From contig NZ_RKSM01000003.1 of NCBI RefSeq assembly GCF_008729015.1, positions 124,001 to 188,000 of the forward strand: a DNA stretch of 64,000 nt, written 5' to 3'. The DNA is from Haloarcula sp. CBA1129. Lineage in GTDB: Archaea; Halobacteriota; Halobacteria; Halobacteriales; Haloarculaceae. How positions within the stretch are numbered: the first letter of the stretch is position 1; the number at the start of each line of letters is the position of its first letter. A program made the translations under genes and the position numbers. This document shows positions 35,443 to 44,472 of this stretch, one piece after another. The notes under the pieces are model-generated. The model had not been told where the DNA came from and ran no database searches. It was given only the letters and a program-made list of their open reading frames with translations.

Positions 35443-36795
35443 ATGATGCAGCCCGATAACAACGACAGGTCTGGCGAGGACAGTATCGACCGCCGACGGC
35501 TTCTCCAAGCACTCGGCGCAGGCGGCGCCATCGCCATCGCCGGGTGTAGCGGCGGCGGTGAGAGCGGTGGTGACGGCGACAGTGAAAGCGGCGGTGGGAG
35601 CGGCGACAGCGGTACGCAGAGCGTGCAGTTCCTCACGATGGGCGTTGGGGACAATATCAAGCAGTTCTTCGAGGAGAACAACGCGGCCTTCGAGGACGAA
35701 CACGACGTCGACGTGGAGTTCACCAGCGTTACGTGGGACAACGCGCGGCAAACCGTAAACAACCGTGTCGACGGCGGTGAAGCACCTGATGTCAGTCGGT
35801 GGCCGGCCCGCTGGATTCCCCAGCTCGTTGGCAAAGACGCACTCGAACCCCTCGACGACATGATGGACGGTGAGTTCGGCGAGCAGTTCTACGACGGCGT
35901 CGCCGAAGGAACAGTGTACAACGGCTCGCACTACGGCGTCCCGTGGGCCGCCTCAAACAAGTGCCTGTACTACAACAAGGACGTCTTCGAGACGGCGGGG
36001 CTCGACCCCGAAGACCCATCACTCGATTCGTGGCAGGATATGCTGGATGCCGCAACGCAGATCCGCGACAGTGATGCGAGCGTCCCAGCGCTGGGGCTTG
36101 CAGGGGCCGACGCAATCGAGACCGGGTCGCAGTACTACCACTACCACTGGTCACATGGCGCAGACCTTGTCGATGACGAAGGAATGCCAGTCGTGAACTC
36201 CAGTGGCGCTGTTGACGCCCTCTCGCTGTACACCGACCTCCACCTCGAACACAATGTCACGCAGTCCTCACCGCTCTCCTCGACTCGGCAGGACATCCGA
36301 CAGCTGTTCGAGAACGGTGACCTCGGGATGGTCATCGGGCACGTGTACACGGGGCTCAATATCACCGCCGCAAAAGAAAACGATGAGGTCGACTTCGACT
36401 ACGGTATCGTTCAGGTACCGCGTGGACCAGAGGGACGGTACAGCCTCTTTACTATCGACACACTCGCCATCCTGAGCCAGAGCGAGCACAAGGACCTCGC
36501 ACGGGACCTGATTCGGTTCTACTTCGACGAGGAACGGCGGTTCCAGTACTCGAAGCAGAAAGGGTTCCTCCCCGTCGTCGAAGCCGTCGGTGAGCGCTCG
36601 TACTTTTCTGACTCGGAGAACTGGGGACCGTTCGTCGAGGCGGGGCAGTACGCTCGTGCCCGGCCGAAGCTCAGTAACTTCAGTGAGTTCAACGACCGGA
36701 TGGTCCAAGCCATTCAGGAAGCACTGGCAGACCGGAAGTCACCGCAGAAAGCGCTCAATGATGCCCAGAGTGATCTCGAAGATGCCATGGAGTGA
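35443..36795 (+). CDS. ABC transporter solute-binding lipoprotein (Tat)
   Basis: An extracellular binding protein of about 450 residues. It has a Tat-like signal (IDRRRLLQALGAGGA) and lipobox IAGC, a Ser/Gly-rich spacer, then a family-1 (sugar-type) binding fold with DVSRWPARWIPQLVGK and YSLFTIDTLAILS. ATG 35443 is preferred, with 35446 and GTG 35434 as alternatives; GGTGA lies just upstream. It should capture the substrate of the operon. Such proteins bind sugars, polyols or sugar-like compounds, and no substrate can be read off here. Confidence 0.92.
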   Translation: MMQPDNNDRSGEDSIDRRRLLQALGAGGAIAIAGCSGGGESGGDGDSESGGGSGDSGTQSVQFLTMGVGDNIKQFFEENNAAFEDEHDVDVEFTSVTWDNARQTVNNRVDGGEAPDVSRWPARWIPQLVGKDALEPLDDMMDGEFGEQFYDGVAEGTVYNGSHYGVPWAASNKCLYYNKDVFETAGLDPEDPSLDSWQDMLDAATQIRDSDASVPALGLAGADAIETGSQYYHYHWSHGADLVDDEGMPVVNSSGAVDALSLYTDLHLEHNVTQSSPLSSTRQDIRQLFENGDLGMVIGHVYTGLNITAAKENDEVDFDYGIVQVPRGPEGRYSLFTIDTLAILSQSEHKDLARDLIRFYFDEERRFQYSKQKGFLPVVEAVGERSYFSDSENWGPFVEAGQYARARPKLSNFSEFNDRMVQAIQEALADRKSPQKALNDAQSDLEDAME

Positions 36796-36804
36796 CAGCA
36801 AGGG

Positions 36805-37743
36805 ATGAGTTTAGCAGAGGAATACACCGAGGCGTCCGATAACTCACATCTTGAACGAGGGGTGGCGTACGTCCAGCGCAACAGCCGGGCGTACCTCCTC
36901 ATTGCACCTGCAGCCGTGTTCCTGCTGGCCGTCGTCGGGTATCCGATTATCGAGACGTTTCGGCTGTCACTCTACCAGTCACCTGCCGACTCAAACATCG
37001 AGACGTTCGTCGGACTCCAACACTACGTCGAAATATTCGACAGCGACATCTTCTACCGCCTGCTCTGGCAGACCGGTCGCTGGGTCGTCGCCGGTGTTGC
37101 GGGCAAGACGCTGCTTGGACTGCTGATAGCCGTTCACCTCAAGGGAGATATCCGCGGTCGGAAGTTCTTCCGGACAGCGTTTCTCATCCCGTGGGGGATT
37201 CCCTACGCTATCTCTGCGGTCGTGTTCCGCTGGATAGAGCACCCACAGTTTGGCTACCTCAACGCGATCTTGCTGAAACTCGGCATCATCGAACAGGGAG
37301 TCGGTATCCTCGGGAACCCGAGTATCGCATGGCTCGGTGTCGTTGTCGCCGATATCTGGATCGGAACGCCGTTCATGGCGATTATTTTCCTTGCCGGCCT
37401 GCAGTCGATACCGCAGGAGCTGTACGAGGCAGCCGCCATCGACGGTGCCGAGAAGTGGCATCAGTTCCGGTACATCACGCTCCCGCAACTGAAGAGCGTC
37501 GTCCTGATTGCCACGCTACTGTCGACGATATGGACGTTCGTCAGTTTCGACGTTATCTGGACGATGACCGGCGGCGGGCCGATCAGCTCGACGGCGACGC
37601 TCGTCATCCACATCTATCAGGTAGGGCTCCAGAACGGGAACCTCGGACGCGGAGCCGCCTACAGCGTCATCGGGTTCCTGTTCCTGTTCGTCTTCGCTAT
37701 CATCTACCTGCGCATCTACACGCGCGGGGGTGACGAGCTATGA
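36805..37743 (+). CDS. ABC transporter permease, sugar-type (MalF-like)
   Basis: A 312-residue, six-span inner permease. The EAA-type loop reads EAAAIDGAEKWHQFRYITLP, the ATPase-coupling motif. It starts 9 bp after the binding protein and its stop overlaps the next permease (ATGA), so it belongs to one transcript with the neighbours. Confidence 0.92.
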   Translation: MSLAEEYTEASDNSHLERGVAYVQRNSRAYLLIAPAAVFLLAVVGYPIIETFRLSLYQSPADSNIETFVGLQHYVEIFDSDIFYRLLWQTGRWVVAGVAGKTLLGLLIAVHLKGDIRGRKFFRTAFLIPWGIPYAISAVVFRWIEHPQFGYLNAILLKLGIIEQGVGILGNPSIAWLGVVVADIWIGTPFMAIIFLAGLQSIPQELYEAAAIDGAEKWHQFRYITLPQLKSVVLIATLLSTIWTFVSFDVIWTMTGGGPISSTATLVIHIYQVGLQNGNLGRGAAYSVIGFLFLFVFAIIYLRIYTRGGDEL

Positions 37744-38585
37744 CGATGGCAGGCCACGACCGGAGCAATCTCCGCAAAGTCCGCCTCTACGGCGTGCTGA
37801 TAGCGCTGCTCGGGCTCATGATGTTGCCGTTCTATGCGATGTTCTCGAGCACGCTCAAACCGGAATCGGAGATTTTCGCTGCACCGGCGACACTGGTTCC
37901 CAGCGACCCCAGCATTCAGGCGTATCTGCAGGTCTGGACACAGACCGACGTGTTGCTCTGGGTCGGAAACAGCTTCATCATCTCGGTTGGGACGGTCGTC
38001 CTGACGCTTCTGTTGGCGATACCGGCCGCGTACTCGTGTGCCCGGAACGACTTCGTGGGGAAACGAACCTTCCTCCTCTCCGTGCTGGTCGTCCAGATGT
38101 TCGCGCCGGTCGTGCTAATCGTCGGCCTCTTCGACGTTATCACCCAGATGGGGCTGTTCAACACCTATCTCGCTGTGATCGTCCCGGCAGCGGCGTTCAC
38201 GCTGCCGTTCAACGTCTGGATGCTGTACGGGTATTTCAAGACAATACCCGTCGCGCTCGAAGAATCGGCGCGTATCGACGGCGCGAGCCAACTGCAGATC
38301 CTGACGAAGATCGTGCTCCCGCTGACGAAGCCGGCGCTGGTCGCCAGTATCACCTACACCTTCCTCTACGCGTGGAATCGGTTGCTGTTCGTGCTCACCT
38401 TCCTCACGGACAGTGCGAAGTACAATATCCCGCGTGGAGTCTTCTCGATGGTCGGCGCGTTGCAGACCGACTGGCGGATGATGCTCACCGTGTCTGTGAT
38501 CGGGATTATCCCGCTCCTGATTCTGTTCGCCTTCCTCGAGGAGTATATCGTCGCAGGGATGACGGCCGGCGCGGTCAAGGAGTAA
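37740..38585 (+). CDS. ABC transporter permease, sugar-type (MalG-like)
   Basis: A 281-residue, six-span permease overlapping the previous gene by four bases. The coupling loop reads EESARIDGASQLQILTKIVLP. Together with its partner it forms the transmembrane channel of the importer. Confidence 0.92.
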   Translation: MTMAGHDRSNLRKVRLYGVLIALLGLMMLPFYAMFSSTLKPESEIFAAPATLVPSDPSIQAYLQVWTQTDVLLWVGNSFIISVGTVVLTLLLAIPAAYSCARNDFVGKRTFLLSVLVVQMFAPVVLIVGLFDVITQMGLFNTYLAVIVPAAAFTLPFNVWMLYGYFKTIPVALEESARIDGASQLQILTKIVLPLTKPALVASITYTFLYAWNRLLFVLTFLTDSAKYNIPRGVFSMVGALQTDWRMMLTVSVIGIIPLLILFAFLEEYIVAGMTAGAVKE

Positions 38586-38593
38586 CCGCCTCT

Positions 38594-38624
38594 ACTTTTA
38601 TTACCGCCGCGATAGTTGATCGCG
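38594..38624 (+). promoter_or_regulatory. Internal promoter with inverted repeat
   Basis: CTTTTATTACC at about 38594-38604 is a TATA-like box, followed by CGCGAT-N5-ATCGCG at 38608-38624 (6-bp arms), directly before the ATG at 38626. It suggests an independent, regulated promoter for the second half of the cluster. Confidence 0.45.
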
Positions 38625-38625
38625 T

Positions 38626-39774
38626 ATGGAATTTGCGATGTGGGCGTACCCGTGGGACCTTCTGGACGAAGGTCCGACAGAGGTGGAAACGCGACTGCGT
38701 GACATCGGTATTGACGAGCTAAACCTCGCAACGAACTATCATACAGTACAGGCATTCACGCCACACAATCCGGAGCGACGGACGCTGTTTGCCCGTGCGA
38801 GTTCGTATTTCCAGCCCGGCCCGGAGTATGGCGACCTCGAACCAGTGCCGTACGAGCGGATGGACGGCGACTGGATCGCAGACGCCGCCGACGGCCTATC
38901 GGAACTGACACTCAATTCATGGACAGTCGGCTGCCACAACTCACGGCTCGGGATGGCCAATCCCGAGTACACGCTGGAATCGGCACACGGTGACGACCTG
39001 ATCTTCGGCCTGTGTCCGTCCCAGCCAGCGGTCCAGACGTATCTCTCGGCACTCGTTTCGGATCTGGCGTCCCGCGACGAGTTCGCTCGTATCGAACTGG
39101 AGACGTTCGATTACTTCTACGGAACGGGCTTTGGATGGCACCACCAGAAGATTCACGCGCAGTTAGGCACACTCGGCGAGTTCTTGCTTGGGTTGTGTTT
39201 CTGTCCACACTGTCGTAAGAATGCGACGGCCGCAGGTGTCGACACTGAACGGGCGCGCTCGACTGTCGCTGACACGCTAGACGAGATTGTTGCCGGCGAT
39301 GTGGCACACGACCGTTCGCCGGAGGGCTGGCTCGGGGAGCACGAGACCGTCGCCGCATACGTCGATGTCCGAGAGCAGACGCTGGCGTCACTGTACGCCA
39401 CACTGGCTGACGCCGCTGGAACGACGCCGCTTGGCTACTACGTCGGCGCGCCGGAACCCGGCCGCGAGTGGATCGTCGGGGCCGACCTGCAAGCGCTCTC
39501 GGACCACGTCGATTACTACTGCCTTCCGGCCTACGAATCAACGAGCGAAGCGGTCATCGAAGCGTACAATGCCGTCGAGACGGTGGTCGACGACGTGCCA
39601 CTGCACGTTGGTCTCCTGCCGGGACATCCAGCCATCAACGACGAAGCTACCGTGGTCGATATCGTGCGGACCCTCGATTCGAAGGGCGTGCCGCGGCTCT
39701 CGTTTTACAACTACGGACTGTTACCGAAGCAGTCACTAGAGTGGGTCGGAACCGCCATCGATTCGGTGAGCTGA
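38626..39774 (+). CDS. Uncharacterised protein, probable TIM-barrel/glycosidase-like
   Basis: A 382-residue cytosolic protein. The block ATNYHTVQAF, RIELETFDYFYG and FCPHCRKNATAAG (a CxxC pair) are distinctive, and the alternating strand-helix pattern suggests a TIM barrel. It resembles families annotated as putative glycoside hydrolases but I cannot name a clear one. Position between the importer and the enolase-superfamily enzyme suggests it processes the imported compound or an intermediate. It has its own TATA-like element and palindrome upstream. Confidence 0.6.
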   Translation: MEFAMWAYPWDLLDEGPTEVETRLRDIGIDELNLATNYHTVQAFTPHNPERRTLFARASSYFQPGPEYGDLEPVPYERMDGDWIADAADGLSELTLNSWTVGCHNSRLGMANPEYTLESAHGDDLIFGLCPSQPAVQTYLSALVSDLASRDEFARIELETFDYFYGTGFGWHHQKIHAQLGTLGEFLLGLCFCPHCRKNATAAGVDTERARSTVADTLDEIVAGDVAHDRSPEGWLGEHETVAAYVDVREQTLASLYATLADAAGTTPLGYYVGAPEPGREWIVGADLQALSDHVDYYCLPAYESTSEAVIEAYNAVETVVDDVPLHVGLLPGHPAINDEATVVDIVRTLDSKGVPRLSFYNYGLLPKQSLEWVGTAIDSVS

Positions 39775-39821
39775 GAGGGGGAAGCGGTAGTTTGATATCG
39801 GTTCACGAACGACAGGTTTGC

Positions 39822-40991
39822 ATGGAGATAACCGGCGTGTCAGCGGTGACTGTAGACGTACCGTTGGCCGACCTAGATGCGCATCTCGGAATCGGGCCGT
39901 ACGTGACCAATCACGGGAAGCTACATTCGATGGAGCGCGTCCTCGTCCGTGTCGACACAGATGAGGGGATTAGCGGCTGGGGCGAGATGCGTGTCTTCCT
40001 GTCACCGGCGGCCACTGAGTCGATTATCGAAGACGGCGTTGGACCGATGATTGAAGGCCAGTCGCCGTTCGAAATCGAGCGGCTCCGCCGACAGGTGTTC
40101 GTCGAGTACACGAACGTCGATATGTTCTTTGCGGCGGTCGAAACAGCCTGCTGGGACATCGTCGGCAAAGCCCTCGACAAGCCGGTGTACGAGCTTCTCG
40201 GCGGGTGGACGGCACCGACACAGGGCACTCAGCAACACCGGCAAAACGTCGACGGCAACAGTGCTGCACCTGCTGCTGTCCCCGTTGCGTTCTGCCTTGG
40301 CATCCTCTCGCCCGAAGAGTCCCGTCTCAAGGCCCGAGAAGCGCTCGAAGCTGGCTTCACTGTCCTCAAGACGAAGGCCGGTCGGGACTGGCGACAGGAT
40401 GTCGAGCGGATCAAAGCCATGCACGACGAAGTCGACGGGCAGCTAGAGTTCCGACTCGACCCGAATCAGGGCTGGACGCTGGACCAAGCAGTTCGGGTCG
40501 GCGCGATGCTCGAAGACGAGAATATCTACCTGCAGTACATGGAACAACCGATCCGAGTCGATTCACACAGATCGCTAGCCCGACTCCGGCAACGACTCCG
40601 CCAACCAATCGCACCGAACGAGGATACGTACATCTCGCATAATCTGCAATCGCTTGTGGAAGCTGGCGCGATGGATGTCGGCGTTATCGATCTGACTCCA
40701 GCCGGCGGCATCAGTGGTATTCGACAGCAGGCCGCCATCCTCGAAGACGCCGGGGTTCCCTTCACGCACCACTGTGCGTTCGACCTTGGGGTTCGGACTG
40801 CTGCGATTCTTCATGCGTTCACCGGCATCCCGGGCTTTTCGTTGCCCCCGGATTCGACGTATTACGGCTGGGAGGCAGACATCATCGAGACGCCGTTCGA
40901 GGTCAGCGACGGCTGCCTTCCGGCCCCGGAGGGTCCCGGCCTCGGTGTCACTGTGGACATGGCCGCTATCGAGGAGTATCGAATCACATGA
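39822..40991 (+). CDS. Enolase-superfamily (mandelate racemase subgroup) dehydratase or racemase
   Basis: A 389-residue enzyme of the mandelate-racemase subgroup. The lid domain is followed by the barrel with KTK (K183, K185), metal ligands D213, E241 (MEQP) and E267 (NED), and a general-base Asp-His pair D290 (IDLTPAGGI) and H316/H317. This set belongs to acid-sugar dehydratases and related enzymes. ATG 39822 begins MEITGVSAV, the family start. It probably dehydrates or epimerises an acidic intermediate that the SDR next door oxidises or reduces. Confidence 0.85.
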   Translation: MEITGVSAVTVDVPLADLDAHLGIGPYVTNHGKLHSMERVLVRVDTDEGISGWGEMRVFLSPAATESIIEDGVGPMIEGQSPFEIERLRRQVFVEYTNVDMFFAAVETACWDIVGKALDKPVYELLGGWTAPTQGTQQHRQNVDGNSAAPAAVPVAFCLGILSPEESRLKAREALEAGFTVLKTKAGRDWRQDVERIKAMHDEVDGQLEFRLDPNQGWTLDQAVRVGAMLEDENIYLQYMEQPIRVDSHRSLARLRQRLRQPIAPNEDTYISHNLQSLVEAGAMDVGVIDLTPAGGISGIRQQAAILEDAGVPFTHHCAFDLGVRTAAILHAFTGIPGFSLPPDSTYYGWEADIIETPFEVSDGCLPAPEGPGLGVTVDMAAIEEYRIT

Positions 40992-41040
40992 GGGGACAAG
41001 AGCAACTTTCAAGAGGGCAGCTAACGTGGGTGCTCGTGTC

Positions 41041-41883
41041 ATGGTAGAGCTATCATTAGCGGACCGGCCAGCCATTGTGACTGGAGCGTCGCGGGGTATC
41101 GGGCGAGAGATCGCGGCCCGATTCGCCGAATCGGGTGGTGATGTCGTCGTCTGCTCGCGCACCTACGAGGACGTTGAAGCAGTTGCGACGGAGCTGACCG
41201 ACACACATGACGGTCGTGTTGTCCCGGTCGAATGTGACGTGACAGATCGGGACGCAGTGCAGGACCTCGTCGACACAACCATCGAGGAATTCGGGGATAT
41301 TCGGGTGCTCGTGAACAACGCTGGTGGCGCGGACGAGTCCGCCAATCTGTTACACCGCTGTGACGAGGAGACCTTCGAGTCGATGCTTGACCTGAACCTG
41401 AAAAGCCAGTTCCTCCTGAGCAAAGAGGTGCTGCCGGCGATGGTCGCCGCTGGCGGCGGGTCGATGATCCATATGGGCTCGGTCAACGGCCTGTTCGGCA
41501 TCGGGCTCTCCGGCTACTCCGAGGCCAAAAGCGGACTACTGGCACTCTCTCGGAACATCGCCGCCCACTACGGGCAGCACGGCATCCGCTCGAACGTTAT
41601 TTCAGCGGCGACCATCGAAACGGCGAACAGGCGGGCAGAGATGGAAAACACGGAAGAACGGACCGGTGAGACAAGCGCACGAGAGCGCTGGCTCGACCAG
41701 TACCCGCTCGGTCGGTTCGGCACGCCGAGAGAAGTCGCCGATACGACCCTGTTCCTTGCCTCCGAGCTGTCGAGTTTCGTTACCGGTGAGAATCTGGTGC
41801 TCGATGGGGGGCTGACGACGAGCCTGCCGACATCGTTCATCAACGAAGTCTACGACGCGGACGACCAGCCGACTACCAATTGA
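41041..41883 (+). CDS. SDR-family oxidoreductase
   Basis: A 280-residue NAD(P)-dependent short-chain dehydrogenase. It has TGASRGIG at residues 12-19, NNAG, and the catalytic YSEAK (Y159, K163). The ATG at 41041 gives MVELSLADRPA. It is 49 bp after the enolase-superfamily gene and probably co-transcribed. Substrate is likely a sugar acid, polyol or hydroxy acid, from context only. Confidence 0.88.
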   Translation: MVELSLADRPAIVTGASRGIGREIAARFAESGGDVVVCSRTYEDVEAVATELTDTHDGRVVPVECDVTDRDAVQDLVDTTIEEFGDIRVLVNNAGGADESANLLHRCDEETFESMLDLNLKSQFLLSKEVLPAMVAAGGGSMIHMGSVNGLFGIGLSGYSEAKSGLLALSRNIAAHYGQHGIRSNVISAATIETANRRAEMENTEERTGETSARERWLDQYPLGRFGTPREVADTTLFLASELSSFVTGENLVLDGGLTTSLPTSFINEVYDADDQPTTN

Positions 41884-41893
41884 CTCACAACCC

Positions 41894-42268
41894 ATGAAAG
41901 AGCTAACGACTGACGACGCACCGGATAGTATCGGCCCGTACTCACAGGGAATCGCAAGCGGCGACCGGATTTACGTTTCCGGACAGGGGCCAGTCGACCC
42001 GGACTCCGGCGAGGTAATCCAAGGGACGCCCGCTGAACAGACTCGACGCACGCTCCGGAACGTCGCGGCCGTTCTGGAGGCCGGTGGCGCTTCGCTCGAC
42101 GATGTCGTGAAAGCGACGGTATTCGTGAAGGATATGCGGTACTACGACGAGGTGAACGAGGTGTACGGTGAACTCATGTCACCCCCCTATCCCGCACGCA
42201 GTGCTGTAGAGGTCGTTAAATTGCCAGTCGATATCGATGTCGAGATAGAAGTCATTGCGGAACGATAG
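41894..42268 (+). CDS. RidA-family enamine/imine deaminase
   Basis: A 124-residue Rid protein, hydrolysing reactive 2-imino/enamino acids to oxo-acids. The active-site arginine lies in YPARSAVEV. It is 10 bp after the SDR and one base before the HAD gene. A RidA here suggests a nitrogen-containing intermediate in the pathway. Confidence 0.9.
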   Translation: MKELTTDDAPDSIGPYSQGIASGDRIYVSGQGPVDPDSGEVIQGTPAEQTRRTLRNVAAVLEAGGASLDDVVKATVFVKDMRYYDEVNEVYGELMSPPYPARSAVEVVKLPVDIDVEIEVIAER

Positions 42269-42269
42269 T

Positions 42270-42908
42270 ATGTCGCATCTAGTAGTGTTCGACCTCGACG
42301 GGACGCTCACTCGACAGCGCGGTGGGTTCGAGCTGTTGCACACCCTCTACGGAACGACACCGGAAGCCGAGACGCTGATGGATCGGTTCGAGGCGGGTCA
42401 AATCACGTTTGCAGAGTGGTGTCGAGGAGCGGTCGACGTGTGGCGTGCGAACGATGTTACCCGGTCAGATATCACTCGTGCGACCCGGGCTGTCAAGCCG
42501 AAAGCGGGAGCGGTCGAGCTCCTCGAACACCTCCAGCAAGCTGATATCCGATTCGGCATCCTCAGTGCCGGCGTTGCGAACCTCGCCACACAATTCGACC
42601 CATACGATCCAGCGTTTGTTCACGGAAACTGGATTCAGTTCGAGGATGACCGGGTTTCGGGCATCGATGTCCATGTTGGCCCGGATGAAAAGGGGAAAGT
42701 ACTTCGAAAAATCCGAGTCGAGCAGGGCCCTACGTCAATCACCTATATTGGCGATTCGCACACTGACACCGAGGCCTTCATCGAGGCAGATACCGCGGTG
42801 TTGTTCGACCCGGACGAGCGGATTCCCGAAGCAGCAATCGACGCAGCAGATACAGTCATAGAGTGTGAAGATATAGCGGAGGTCCAAACGCTCCTCCCGG
42901 CAATTTAG
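42270..42908 (+). CDS. HAD-family phosphatase (SerB-like)
   Basis: A 212-residue HAD hydrolase. It has motif I FDLDGTLTR, a motif III lysine in VKPKAG and motif IV IGDSHTDTEAF. The arrangement resembles phosphoserine phosphatase, but the substrate is unknown. It ends the ABC-linked cluster on the same strand. Confidence 0.85.
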   Translation: MSHLVVFDLDGTLTRQRGGFELLHTLYGTTPEAETLMDRFEAGQITFAEWCRGAVDVWRANDVTRSDITRATRAVKPKAGAVELLEHLQQADIRFGILSAGVANLATQFDPYDPAFVHGNWIQFEDDRVSGIDVHVGPDEKGKVLRKIRVEQGPTSITYIGDSHTDTEAFIEADTAVLFDPDERIPEAAIDAADTVIECEDIAEVQTLLPAI

Positions 42909-43235
42909 TCTTGCACCACCCGAGGAAGATATCTATACCCAAATTACGCATTTTCTTAGTATCTCTTGTGGTATATGGGTCCAGAAACGCCGAATTTCGT
43001 TCCATAAACTGCATATTATATTTACGTGCTCTTCTTGACGAGCCTTGCTTCCGGTGTGAGTTGGACTGCTGTCGAAATCACGTACTGGTGCACTGGTCCC
43101 GGTTGGGAATCACGCAGATAGATCCAGCATACCCGTCAGCACTGCATCAGGTATGTGCCAGTGCAGTGGCACCATCCAGCAATTTGCAACGGGCTTCGAC
43201 GGCTCTTTTACCGTCGGGTGGTGATCAATAACTGA
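42909..43235. promoter_or_regulatory. Intergenic region with two inverted repeats
   Basis: A 327-bp gap. A hairpin GTGCCA-N6-TGGCAC lies at 43155-43172. A second pair CGACGG/CCGTCG (43197-43202, 43211-43216) brackets the TATA-like CTCTTTTA, about 28 bp before the EamA start. That layout looks like an operator around the promoter. Confidence 0.45.
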
Positions 43236-44168
43236 ATGAGTCGCTATCGAACGACCGGTTGTTTTCTCCTTCTGGCTGCAATCTGGGGTACTGCATTCAT
43301 GGCGACAGATGTCGGCCTCGCCGACCTGCCGCCGGTACCGTTCGCCGCCGCACGCTTCGACATCGCTTCCGTTCTCCTGTTTACCGCGTTAGCTGTCACA
43401 GGTTCCTTAGAACGGCCACAGACCCACGACGATTACGTGTACGTCCTCGCTGGCGGGACGCTTATGATCGGCATACATCACGTATTCCTGTTCACCGGGC
43501 AACAGTACGTCACCGGGGCCGTCGCCGCCGTGCTACTCGGTCTCGTTCCAGTCGTGACGCCCGCACTCACGAAACTCGCATCCAGCGATGACACGTTCAC
43601 TGCAAACACTGGTGTTGGCGTAGTACTCGGGTTCACCGGCGTCGTCGTGATTGCTAACCCTGACCCGGCGGATCTCCTCGGCAGCACCATCGGAATCGCG
43701 CTCGTGTTCGCGTCGGCGCTGGCGTTTGCCATCCCGGCCGTCGTCACGCACGACACCAGCCCGTCGATGTCATTTCTGGCCACACAGGCGTGGCTGATGG
43801 CTATTGGGGCGGTTGTCCTCCACATCACCGTGCTCGTGCTCCCCGGACAGTCGTTTGCAGACGCATCGTGGACGCCGTCCGCGTTTGCGGCGCTGTTGTA
43901 TCTGGCCGTCGTTGCCGGTATCGGTGGCTTCCTGCTGTACTTCCGGTTACTCGACCAGTTGGGCCCTATCGAGATGAGCTTCATCGAGTACGTCATCCCT
44001 CTGTTCGCCGCACTCGCCGGCTGGCTCGTCCTCGGGCAACCGGTCACGCTCGCTACCATCGGTGGATTCGGATGCATCCTGATGGGCTTCCTCGCGGCAA
44101 AATGGCGGACGTTACGAGCAGAACTGCGTCGAGTCGCCGAGCCGAAACCCAGTCCACCAGCCGACTGA
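43236..44168 (+). CDS. EamA/DMT-family transporter
   Basis: A 310-residue, ten-span transporter with duplicated EamA halves (AIWGTAFMATDVGLADLPPV near the start, GFLLYFRLLDQLGPIEMS in the second half). Members export amino acids, nucleotides or other metabolites. It follows the catabolic cluster but has its own promoter (CTCTTTTA inside a palindrome at 43197-43216). Confidence 0.88.
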   Translation: MSRYRTTGCFLLLAAIWGTAFMATDVGLADLPPVPFAAARFDIASVLLFTALAVTGSLERPQTHDDYVYVLAGGTLMIGIHHVFLFTGQQYVTGAVAAVLLGLVPVVTPALTKLASSDDTFTANTGVGVVLGFTGVVVIANPDPADLLGSTIGIALVFASALAFAIPAVVTHDTSPSMSFLATQAWLMAIGAVVLHITVLVLPGQSFADASWTPSAFAALLYLAVVAGIGGFLLYFRLLDQLGPIEMSFIEYVIPLFAALAGWLVLGQPVTLATIGGFGCILMGFLAAKWRTLRAELRRVAEPKPSPPAD

Positions 44169-44437
44169 CCGAAAACAGGCAACAGGCCGTCACTGAACTC
44201 GGGCCGCCCTGTCCAGTCCAAGAAAGCGAGCAGTCAAGCTAGAAACGGTAAGAATGGCCGACAGACAGGAGTGATAGCGGCGTCGCCCTTCTGGAAACAA
44301 GCGAATTCTAGCCGTCATTCCGCTATCTTTTCGGAGAATCAGCGGCATGGGTTGCGGTTTACCGACAAACCCGTCTGTAAACGAAATCTTGTAAGCGACA
44401 GGCCCATCATAGCCGCGTGCACATACTGGTGGTGCTG

Positions 44438-44461
44438 ACGGGTTTTTATAAGACTACCCGT
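44438..44461 (+). promoter_or_regulatory. TATA box flanked by inverted repeat
   Basis: ACGGGT (44438-44443) and ACCCGT (44456-44461) enclose TTTTATAAG, about 27 bp before the ATG at 44473. Binding here would block TBP, so it is a candidate repressor operator. Confidence 0.5.
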
Positions 44462-44472
44462 TGCTGTGTAGT

